From NCBI GenBank assembly GCA_946811185.2, contig OX328108.1:40752357-40816356 (forward strand): DNA of 64,000 nucleotides, read 5' to 3'. The position numbers were made by a program, and so were the translations under genes. Positions 18,388-25,011 of this stretch are shown here, one piece after another; position 1 is the first letter of the stretch, and the number at the start of each line of letters is the position of its first letter. Source of the stretch: Hippopus hippopus (taxonomy: Eukaryota > Mollusca > Bivalvia > Cardiida > Cardiidae). A model generated the notes under the pieces. It was not told the origin of the DNA. It ran no database searches and was given only the letters and a program-made list of their open reading frames with translations.

Positions 18388-19645
18388 GTATATACACATT
18401 TCTCGCTTTATCGATTGTAAGTATTTCTGGAAAGGTAGCGTACAGCAACAATGTCACACTCTCTGGTAAAGGTTTAGCAAATTTGATTTCCAAACGGCAA
18501 AGACCTCTTCTTTTTGTGTTGTAAGAATAGTAGGGATCGATATCCAGCACATATAGGCAGTATCCTTGCTTGTACTCTTTGTATGTGATGTTGATATCAT
18601 TTCTACAGGAAGTGAGGGTCTGATAACAGTCGGTGAAATGATTTCCTTCAAAATTAGGTTGCAAAGGTTGCGATGGTACGGATTGGCCATCAACGAAGAA
18701 ACCGAGGTAACTGCAGTCGTAATGTTTCAGGTTGAATGGGTTTGTTTTGTAGTCTCCGTTATATGAAACGCTCGCAACCGTCCCTATGATGATTTTGTTT
18801 GGCACCCTACCTTGAAATATATCGTCTGCGTGAAAACTATATTGTCCTTGCGCTATCGAGGTTGTTTTTATCTCTGAGCGGAAATATGGGTACATAGCGG
18901 GAGTGTCCTGAATCATTTTGTCGTGAGCCAGAAGCAAATCGTTCTGTAACCGCTGAATACAGAGCTTGAAACGGGCGTCAACGATTTGCACCTTGTAATT
19001 CGGAGTAAACGCATCTGTAATGATTCGAAAGGCATCGGATGCTTGCCAAAATTTAAGCCCCATTTGCACTCCGTTAATAAGCAACTTGGGTTGTTGAAAC
19101 AAGTCCACCGGGATACTTCCTTCCAGATCTATAATTTTACCACCCTTGGTCTTTTCATATCTTTGGAATAAACCGGTATTTGATCCAGTTTTGGGGTCGC
19201 TATCGTCCAGATTCCGATAATCCTTGTAGAATAATTGACTGGTCAGAAAAGCTTCCTGTATAGATTGATTGGTATTTAATAAGGTGTCAATGTAGGTCTT
19301 ATACGGATGCGTGGTTCCGCTATTCGGGAGTGGTTTTTGTTGTAAATGAATGTCCAGCTGTCTGAAAATGGTGTGCAAAGGTAAATTGATAAGTCCCAGC
19401 GTATCATCTTCTGACACGGGTGTACCGTCTTGTAAAGCGAGTCTCAATTTCACCCTCAATTTACATTCCTTCAAGTTGATGTAGGCGCTGGCCTGTGGCG
19501 GTATATTAAATTCCAAGCTCGATGAAGAATCGGTTACCGGATTAATGGGTCGGAATTCGATCCAATCTTTCGATAACAAGGACGAATCTTTTGGGATCGG
19601 ATTAAATAACGATAATTCTTCACTGTGCTGAATTTTACTCTTCAT
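18383..19645 (-). CDS. major capsid protein (double jelly-roll type)
   Basis: 420 aa, close to the usual size for Polinton capsid proteins. The N-terminal region FRPINPVTDSSSSLEFNIP and the later DCSYLGFFVDGQSVPSQPLQP and HFTDCYQTL stretches match the protein family annotated in animals as F54H12.2-like, which is the Polinton hexon-like capsid protein. It would form the trimeric capsomers of an icosahedral shell. Last gene of the leftward cluster, 9 nt after the coiled-coil protein. The ORF is intact. Confidence 0.9.
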   Translation of the reverse strand: MKSKIQHSEELSLFNPIPKDSSLLSKDWIEFRPINPVTDSSSSLEFNIPPQASAYINLKECKLRVKLRLALQDGTPVSEDDTLGLINLPLHTIFRQLDIHLQQKPLPNSGTTHPYKTYIDTLLNTNQSIQEAFLTSQLFYKDYRNLDDSDPKTGSNTGLFQRYEKTKGGKIIDLEGSIPVDLFQQPKLLINGVQMGLKFWQASDAFRIITDAFTPNYKVQIVDARFKLCIQRLQNDLLLAHDKMIQDTPAMYPYFRSEIKTTSIAQGQYSFHADDIFQGRVPNKIIIGTVASVSYNGDYKTNPFNLKHYDCSYLGFFVDGQSVPSQPLQPNFEGNHFTDCYQTLTSCRNDINITYKEYKQGYCLYVLDIDPYYSYNTKRRGLCRLEIKFAKPLPESVTLLLYATFPEILTIDKARNVYIQ

Positions 19646-19654
19646 GCTAATTTT

Positions 19655-19999
19655 TCAAAACGCCCAGTCGGGATCTTTGCGATACGTTTTGTGAGTCTTC
19701 TTACGCTTGATATTCTTACGATCTTCGTCAACACCGTTCTTACGTTTTATTTGAGATTTTGCCCTATCAACTACTTCGGCTAATGGGCTCACCATTTTTA
19801 CCTGAGGAGTTTTGACTTTTTCAAGTTTTTCTTCCATATCTCGCAGCAGTTTATTCTTTTCTTCTAGTATTTTCTCCAAATTCCTTATTTGATCTGGGAT
19901 GTGGTCTTTCGGTTTAAAATAATCAATCCAATACTCCACATCTTCTTTGTACGGAACCCACTTCTGTAGTTTTGAATCAAAGACGTCTATGGAACCCAT
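19655..19999 (-). CDS. coiled-coil basic protein between capsid genes
   Basis: 114 aa. N-terminal part with aromatic residues, then a coiled coil at about 37-63 (LEKILEEKNKLLRDMEEKLEK) and a Lys/Arg-rich C-terminus that could act as a nuclear signal, ending RKDPDWAF. Overlaps the minor capsid ORF by 13 nt and sits 9 nt before the major capsid start. The ending recalls the 62-aa protein at 18065. Not assigned to a known family; a scaffold or internal virion role is inference. Confidence 0.7.
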   Translation of the reverse strand: MGSIDVFDSKLQKWVPYKEDVEYWIDYFKPKDHIPDQIRNLEKILEEKNKLLRDMEEKLEKVKTPQVKMVSPLAEVVDRAKSQIKRKNGVDEDRKNIKRKKTHKTYRKDPDWAF

Positions 20000-20412
20000 G
20001 ATTTCTTGAAATGAAGGACACAGTGAAAATCGTTCGAATTCAAATCAATCGGTTTTAAATCTTCGCCTTTTAACGACAGCCTAATAGTGTTAAATTTCTT
20101 GACACTCACGGGTCTATAACGTCGATGAAGACATTCCGTAAATTTAAATTTCTTGTATCTTGTTTCGATTTCTATATTGGTGAGAACGGGTTGTAACTTA
20201 TTCCTGACAAACGTTTCCTCTATAATGTCACAATTCAAATACAACCGCTTACTTTGAGGTGTAAAGTCGCAGGTCAATGACGATTCTACCAGAGCACATA
20301 ACCAACTTCCTTCTAAAATATAGTCCTTAGAAAACTGGAACAAGAAATCTGCGTTATTCTTACGTATATCGATAGATTCTGCGGAATTTAAATACAAGTA
20401 AAACTCTGTCAT
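19987..20412 (-). CDS. minor capsid (penton-like) protein
   Basis: 141 aa. The N-terminal MTEFYLYLNSAES, the central WLCALVESSL and LYLNCDIIEETFVR, and the C-terminal HCVLHFKKSW are the pattern of the single jelly-roll minor capsid protein of Polintons/adintoviruses. It would occupy capsid vertices. Start overlaps the previous stop as ATGA and its end overlaps the next gene by 13 nt. Confidence 0.88.
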   Translation of the reverse strand: MTEFYLYLNSAESIDIRKNNADFLFQFSKDYILEGSWLCALVESSLTCDFTPQSKRLYLNCDIIEETFVRNKLQPVLTNIEIETRYKKFKFTECLHRRYRPVSVKKFNTIRLSLKGEDLKPIDLNSNDFHCVLHFKKSWVP

Positions 20413-20780
20413 TCTTCTCTCCTTGTTCTCAATTGGTCTAGTATAGTAGGAATGAGATAAACTGGGCGTAATAAAATGGGTATAAATGAATGAAATCGTC
20501 GAAGTAAAGTCTTCTTACGGGTTGATGAAACGTTATTTGAGCATAGTGTGCGTAACAATAGTCTCCTTCTTTCAAAATCTTGAACATCTCTTCTCATTGG
20601 ATTAATGACTCCATTAAGTATACGTTTTGCCACCTCGATGATAGCCTTTAGTTGACGATTCGTTAAATTCTGCAGTAAATTCTTCCTTACCGTTGTTTCG
20701 GTCTCTTGTAGGTGAAGTAAATAAGCGATTTGTAAATAGACTGTAGAGTGTTCCATGATTGAATCGGTTAAAATACTCAT
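20409..20780 (-). CDS. small basic helical protein, paralogue B
   Basis: 123 aa (a second ATG lies nine codons in). Same helical pattern as the 17742-18065 product (KNLLQNLTNRQLKAIIEVAKRIL), with Arg-rich clusters toward both the middle and the C-terminus. Linked by ATGA overlaps to TBP upstream and the minor capsid gene downstream. GTAAGAAG lies two bases before the ATG. Likely DNA-binding or core role; inference. Confidence 0.75.
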   Translation of the reverse strand: MSILTDSIMEHSTVYLQIAYLLHLQETETTVRKNLLQNLTNRQLKAIIEVAKRILNGVINPMRRDVQDFERRRLLLRTLCSNNVSSTRKKTLLRRFHSFIPILLRPVYLIPTILDQLRTRREE

Positions 20781-21340
20781 TCCTTCTTACGCGTATAGAG
20801 TTCGAGTTCAATTAGTGTGGGACAAACAATCTCGTCCTCTTTTTGTGAAGAGGTTACACCCGTTATGACCACTTTCCCTGTATGAAAACAACAAAAATGC
20901 ACCCCTTCCCTTTTAAAGTTAAGAGAAGGAAATAACTGGGGTTCGTATACGACATCTTTATCGACAGACAAACGCTTCAAATCCAAATCCGAACTGAGGG
21001 TATGGCTCATAGACATGGTTAAAAGTTTCACGTCCGATAAATTCACTGGATATCCACAATTCTGTATCAGTCTCGCATATTTCCGTATTCGTTCGTACCC
21101 CTCTCTTTTACTCGAAACTTTGCCGTTACAGTTGATAATACCGTTAGAAAACACTAAACAGTTTCCTCCAGCTTTTCTGTGTTGCCATATCAGTCCGGGA
21201 AATCGTGCTGGATCATACCGTACATTCGTTATTTTGGAGCAGAGTTGTCTTAAATCAATAGGACAGTTGAGTTGAGCGCTGTAAAGCACGTTTGTGATGA
21301 TCATGATCGTTTGACTGTCTAGACATAAATGATAGAACAT
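20777..21340 (-). CDS. TATA-box-binding protein (TBP) homologue
   Basis: 187 aa; 175 aa if the second ATG (21304) is used, which the TATA box at 21358-21365 favours. The core has two direct repeats about 90 residues apart. Repeat one has NVRYDPARFPGLIW and CLVFSNGIINCNGK; repeat two has YEPQLFPSL and CCFHTGKVVITG. The four Phe residues that cellular TBP wedges into DNA are all present at the right places (F47, F64, F137, F152), as is KYARLIQ. There is no long N-terminal tail. It likely recruits host or modified transcription machinery to the element's promoters. It heads the leftward late cluster, overlapping the next gene as ATGA. Divergence from any cellular TBP is large, so it is not a recent host copy. 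Confidence 0.88.
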   Translation of the reverse strand: MFYHLCLDSQTIMIITNVLYSAQLNCPIDLRQLCSKITNVRYDPARFPGLIWQHRKAGGNCLVFSNGIINCNGKVSSKREGYERIRKYARLIQNCGYPVNLSDVKLLTMSMSHTLSSDLDLKRLSVDKDVVYEPQLFPSLNFKREGVHFCCFHTGKVVITGVTSSQKEDEIVCPTLIELELYTRKKE

Positions 21341-21357
21341 TGCTAGTTTTCAGCCTC

Positions 21358-21365
21358 TTTTTATA
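21358..21365 (-). promoter_or_regulatory. TATA box before the TBP-like gene
   Basis: TATAAAAA on the minus strand, 18 nt before the ATG at 21340 and 54 nt before the one at 21304. The TBP-like gene may therefore control itself. Confidence 0.55.
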
Positions 21366-21376
21366 TTCTCGGTTGT

Positions 21377-22489
21377 TTACGAGTATTGCTTAATATCAGT
21401 TTCCGGTATCCAGCTGTCATACTTTTTTGGCCAGTGTAACCAGCGCACCAGGACTTCCTGTTTCTTATTGCGTGTCCTTCTTTTCAAAATTTTTTCGATG
21501 CTAAAGTCGGTACCGTCGTCAACGTTTATGGCTTGTAATTCTTGTTCGTAAAATGTACCATCAATTTCATCGTTGTCCCAGTCTACTAACGTGTAAATTG
21601 GAAGTCCTTGTCTTTTGAAACGTGATCTGATTTTGAAAATCTCCCCTGTCCATTTTTGCGAGTATTCTCTGTCAAATACGGACCTGATGTGTGACAATCG
21701 TACAGTCTGGCCGATTTTATATTTGAATTTTTTTATAACGGGCTTTTCCCCTTTGCTTCCTTTGGTTCTAATGAGATACTGTTGAAGACGACTTTCCCCT
21801 TCATTTTTCACGGAAATTGCTGCTGGGTTTTCTCCAAGACTCCTGTGGTGAGTGTGATTGTAACTATGTACAAAATCCTGTAAAATGTCAATGTATCTAC
21901 TAGTTCTGTTTTTGAGCAGGTATCGAAAAATCTTGTGTTTTAGCGTTTTAATAACTCTTTCCGCGTAATTTGCTTTTGTTTCCGTATTATATGCGTACAT
22001 ATGATGTATACTTTGACTATTTAAATATTTATTTACTTCTTTACTTCTAAATTCCATTCCTCTGTCCGTACGAATTGTGTTTGGCTTTTTGGGGCCTGTC
22101 AGTATACGTTTCAATGCCATGACTACATCAGCGCCTCGCTTACTCTTAACAGGTTGAGCATAAAGAAAACGAGAAAATACATCGATAACAATCAAAATGT
22201 ATTTCACACCTTCGTTATGCTTCTGTAAATTGGCCATGTCCATAAGATCCATGTCCCATTGACTGTCGATGCCATTTACAATCACCCTGGAACGTTTAAA
22301 GCGGCGTCTAGCACCCCTGGTCAGAGAATATGCTTCTTGATTCTGCAACCATTGGCGTATTCTGTGCCTGCCAATTTTGTATTTACCCTCGTCTTTAACA
22401 TGTTGATAGAGTTTTTCAGGACCACCATAGCTAGCGGGAGATTTTAAGTCAAAATACAAAGAAGACAAATATTGTTGCCAGTCAGACAT
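21377..22489 (-). CDS. Polinton integrase (RVE superfamily) with chromodomain
   Basis: 370 aa. N-terminal helical DNA-binding part with HRIRQWLQNQ, then the RNase-H-fold core with D81 (WDMDLMDM), D142 (IRTDRGMEF) and E177 (YAERVIKTLK). A beta-rich domain follows (about 255-320) and a C-terminal chromodomain (about 329-368, EVLVRWLHWPKKYDSWIPE). The order and length match the F54H12.3-like integrases of Polintons. It cuts and joins the 5'-AG/CT-3' ends and makes the 6-bp duplication. The chromodomain may steer insertion toward marked chromatin. Ends 36 nt before the TBP ORF. Confidence 0.95.
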   Translation of the reverse strand: MSDWQQYLSSLYFDLKSPASYGGPEKLYQHVKDEGKYKIGRHRIRQWLQNQEAYSLTRGARRRFKRSRVIVNGIDSQWDMDLMDMANLQKHNEGVKYILIVIDVFSRFLYAQPVKSKRGADVVMALKRILTGPKKPNTIRTDRGMEFRSKEVNKYLNSQSIHHMYAYNTETKANYAERVIKTLKHKIFRYLLKNRTSRYIDILQDFVHSYNHTHHRSLGENPAAISVKNEGESRLQQYLIRTKGSKGEKPVIKKFKYKIGQTVRLSHIRSVFDREYSQKWTGEIFKIRSRFKRQGLPIYTLVDWDNDEIDGTFYEQELQAINVDDGTDFSIEKILKRRTRNKKQEVLVRWLHWPKKYDSWIPETDIKQYS

Positions 22490-22516
22490 GTTTATTTATT
22501 ACATGGACATCCATAC

Positions 22517-22524
22517 ATTCTTAC
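22517..22524 (-). promoter_or_regulatory. GTAAGAAT motif upstream of the integrase
   Basis: On the minus strand GTAAGAAT lies 27 nt before the integrase ATG; it begins at the last base of the small ORF stop codon. Same octamer as before the late genes. Confidence 0.3.
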
Positions 22525-22688
22525 TACATCAAATAGAAATAGTAAATAGAGAGGTTTCTTTCGTTTTCTATATACAAGCCAACGAGCCTTTCAACACCCT
22601 CCGCGGCGTCTCTTCGCAATTGTCTGTATTTCAACCACAATTCGAAGTCATTCATTGTTGTCACAAATATAAGAATGAGTCCGAACAT
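22524..22688 (-). CDS. 54-aa ORF between BIR gene and integrase
   Basis: Opens 13 nt after the BIR stop and ends 34 nt before the integrase start, filling the gap in the tight packing of this strand. The product has a hydrophobic start (MFGLILIFVTTM) and an amphipathic charged remainder (LWLKYRQLRRDAAEGVERL). No family recognised. Confidence 0.35.
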   Translation of the reverse strand: MFGLILIFVTTMNDFELWLKYRQLRRDAAEGVERLVGLYIENERNLSIYYFYLM

Positions 22689-22701
22689 GTTCACATCGGT
22701 T

Positions 22702-23091
22702 TTAGAAAAAGGCTGAATTCAAAGCACTCCAGTTATATGTAGAACCGTCACGGGACAATCTTCCATTGGTAACAGACGCGTTTCGTTGTGTATCACACCT
22801 TGAAGTGATTTGACTCGTGTATCCCGTCATTTTCAAATATATACAGGACGGAGACCATTTCTCGTGCTCTTCCCAAGGATCGTCCTTTTCCTCCCATGAC
22901 ATTATGTTGACACCACAGGCAAAACACGTCACTTTATCCGCAGTACCGGTGTAAAAGAAGCCCGCTTTTGCTAATGACCATTTCTCAGGCTTTATTTGCT
23001 TCGACCAGTGCTCATACGTTTGTAGTCTATCTTCACATAACATCAAGGCTGGCTTCGAATATGCAGTCACTTTTGTAGAATCTTTGAACAT
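22702..23091 (-). CDS. single-BIR inhibitor-of-apoptosis-like protein
   Basis: 129 aa. BIR domain at about 20-88: RLQTYEHW, then LAKAGFFYTGTADKVTCFACG and DDPWEEHEKWSPSC. Zinc ligands are C56, C59, H76 and C83 in the correct C-x2-C-x16-H-x6-C spacing. There is no RING domain. Viral and cellular IAPs bind caspases or IAP antagonists; a single-BIR protein in a virus-like element fits blocking of host cell death, but binding partners cannot be read from sequence. The 40-residue tail is not recognised. Could have been taken from a host IAP gene, though no intron trace is seen. Confidence 0.9.
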   Translation of the reverse strand: MFKDSTKVTAYSKPALMLCEDRLQTYEHWSKQIKPEKWSLAKAGFFYTGTADKVTCFACGVNIMSWEEKDDPWEEHEKWSPSCIYLKMTGYTSQITSRCDTQRNASVTNGRLSRDGSTYNWSALNSAFF

Positions 23092-23133
23092 GGTGCTTAT
23101 TAATGTGATGTTAATTCTGTCAATCGCGCCTAT

Positions 23134-23619
23134 TTACCAGTTTCCGTTATCGTTAGGGTTACATTCAGAACACCGCAACGCCCCTAACTGGTTCATATGA
23201 TCACTTTGAAGGTAACAGGGAATGACAGCGTCCAACTCGGGTAGATTCCTACCAATCTCTGACACGTGTTTTTTAAGAGAGTTATATTCAGCGGGTCTTA
23301 AGCAGATACCCTTTTTGGTCGGTACCACTTCATTGTCTGGTTTCCAATACTGTCTTATATCTACACAAACGCTGTTTTCACCGATACTGCAATAAACGTT
23401 TCCTCCTAGGTGAGCGCTGTATGCTTTTTTACCGTGTAATGCTTGATCAACAAACTCAGAGGCATCTACCAAATTCTTCCATCTCATAAGCGTAAGACTA
23501 ATGCCTTTCTTAGTAGGTATGTCTTCCTGCCATTCCCTGATATCGACTCTCAGTTCACCCCTCCATTCACTGACCTGTACGTAGCGTTCGTTACCGAGAC
23601 TAAATTTACATCTAACCAT
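23134..23619 (-). CDS. tandem PC4/p15-domain protein
   Basis: 161 aa with two PC4-like repeats: residues about 4-55 (RVDIREWQED...PTKKGISLTLMRW) and about 70-115 (VDIRQYWKPD...PTKKGICLRPAEY). Cellular PC4 is a transcription coactivator that also binds single-stranded DNA, normally as a dimer; two domains in one chain could mimic that dimer. A short tail has C-x2-C (LRCSEC). In this element it may work with the TBP-like protein at promoters, or cover single strands made by protein-primed replication. Both are inference. First gene inside the right TIR, transcribed leftward; a TATATTA-like site lies near 23673-23680. Confidence 0.85.
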   Translation of the reverse strand: MVRCKFSLGNERYVQVSEWRGELRVDIREWQEDIPTKKGISLTLMRWKNLVDASEFVDQALHGKKAYSAHLGGNVYCSIGENSVCVDIRQYWKPDNEVVPTKKGICLRPAEYNSLKKHVSEIGRNLPELDAVIPCYLQSDHMNQLGALRCSECNPNDNGNW

Positions 23620-23740
23620 GTTGCTGATTCGAGTGTCAAAACTCTTATGACTCCAAACACGAAATTCAGCTTTCTAATATAGTCACAAAGTCTCTTCTGA
23701 TTGGTCAGTTTGTTTTTTCCATCTGACCAATTGATTATTC

Positions 23741-24802
23741 GCTTTGTCTGAATTTTTGCAGACGATATTATACAATCGCGCCAGACATCACGCATTTTAA
23801 TCAGCGGAAAGCGACCTATTTTGTAAGAATATCGACATTTTCTCATGCATTTTTAATGAGAGGCGAATGCTTTGTCTGAATTTTTGCAGACGATATTATA
23901 CAATCGCGCCAGACATCACGCGGAAGAGTGTCAACATTTCTCAAACATTAAATCATTTTGATATGCGACTCTGTCAGGAGAGTATCGAAAGGTCTCATGA
24001 ATTATAAAAAAAAAAAATCAGAATTTCTAAGAAAGCTAATGATCAAACCAACAGGGAATTTTATATTATGCCACCGCTATTTGGGGATCGTAGTAAGTTT
24101 TTCGCAAACTTTTCCATGTAGAAGCGAGGACCTAAAAGCTGAGCTCTTAAATAGCTAGCGTGCAGGACTTGAGATGGGTCGTGGCTTCGATCCCTGGCTA
24201 GGTCGAGGACTGAAAATTGTGAAACCATTTATTTCTCTACCACAGCTGACCGTAATAATGGTTATGTGAGACAGCAGTCAGTGACTTGGAAAGAAAATGA
24301 TGCCCTGGTAAAAGATACTGCTGGAAAGCATGTATAGGTGCACTGGCCGCAGCGACTTAAGTGCAACAAAAATGTTGAAAACGGCGTTAAACACCATACG
24401 ATTTTATTCATTAAAGTCAATACAAAACCTAGACTTTGAATGGTAAGGGGGGTAAAAGCGTTCACAGACAAAAGCATTTTTAGTAGAGCAACCTCTTTGA
24501 GAGCAAGTTCTCATGCATTTTCAATGGCGAATGCTTTGGCTGAATTTTCGGTTCTATACAATCGGGCGCCGGCCTGATCGGTCAAAACGCGCCAAAACAC
24601 GCTTGGAATTGTCATCTAGCCTCGGCAGGTGGGAGGCAACGAAAGCCAGACAAAAAGTATGCAAGATTACGTCATATTGCCACAGACAGTCTGACCTCCA
24701 ACAGACAAAGGCCTCTAACAATAGTCTGAACTGTCAAAGACAAAGGCCTGGCCCCTATAGTGCCGCAGGCAATTTGACCTGCATAGTGCCATAATTACTA
24801 CT
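23741..24802 (-). repeat. right terminal inverted repeat of the Polinton
   Basis: Reverse complement of 7256-8318 with only scattered mismatches. Holds one full 128-bp sub-repeat (23793-23920) plus a partial, and the same embedded SINE. Confidence 0.93.
24130..24420 (+). mobile_element. tRNA-derived SINE embedded in right TIR
   Basis: Mirror copy of the SINE at 7638-7928, with TAGCGTGCAGGACTTGAG, GCTTCGATCCCTGGC, ATAGGTGCACTGGCCGC and AAAACGGCGTTAAACACCAT. Confidence 0.75.
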
Positions 24803-24808
24803 GACTAA
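24803..24808 (+). other. target-site duplication, right
   Basis: GACTAA, exact partner of 7250-7255. Confidence 0.9.
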
Positions 24809-25011
24809 AATGTAACCTCAAGTTCGAGCCTCACTGGAAACACTGTATTTTCGTGGGAATGTCCCAGAGCAAGACAATCTAGAACTCCAGACTAGTACTG
24901 GTGAAACACAGGAAATACATGAATATGTAGGCTGTCGCTGTGATATGACTGAAATAATTTAGAAAGCGGTATCAAAACACAACAGACTATGAGCCAGCAG
25001 GGTGTTTGCTT

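Larger units (their letters stand above)
7256..24802. mobile_element. complete Polinton/Maverick (adintovirus-like) element
   Basis: A 17,547-bp unit bounded by near-identical ~1.06-kb TIRs starting 5'-AG and ending CT-3', and flanked by a perfect 6-bp duplication. Inside are the diagnostic genes: protein-primed family B polymerase, retroviral-type integrase with chromodomain, packaging ATPase, major (double jelly-roll type) and minor capsid proteins. Accessory genes encode TBP-like, PC4-like, BIR and HExxH proteins. Arms differ at only a few positions and nearly every ORF is intact, pointing to recent insertion. The only obvious lesion is one extra T in the polymerase gene. No adenain-like cysteine protease was recognised. 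Members with capsid genes are thought able to form virions; whether this copy does is inference. Confidence 0.96.

Noticed and set aside
23550..23846. 98-aa reverse ORF running from TIR into the PC4 gene
   Set aside because: Different frame from the PC4-domain gene and no recognisable domain.
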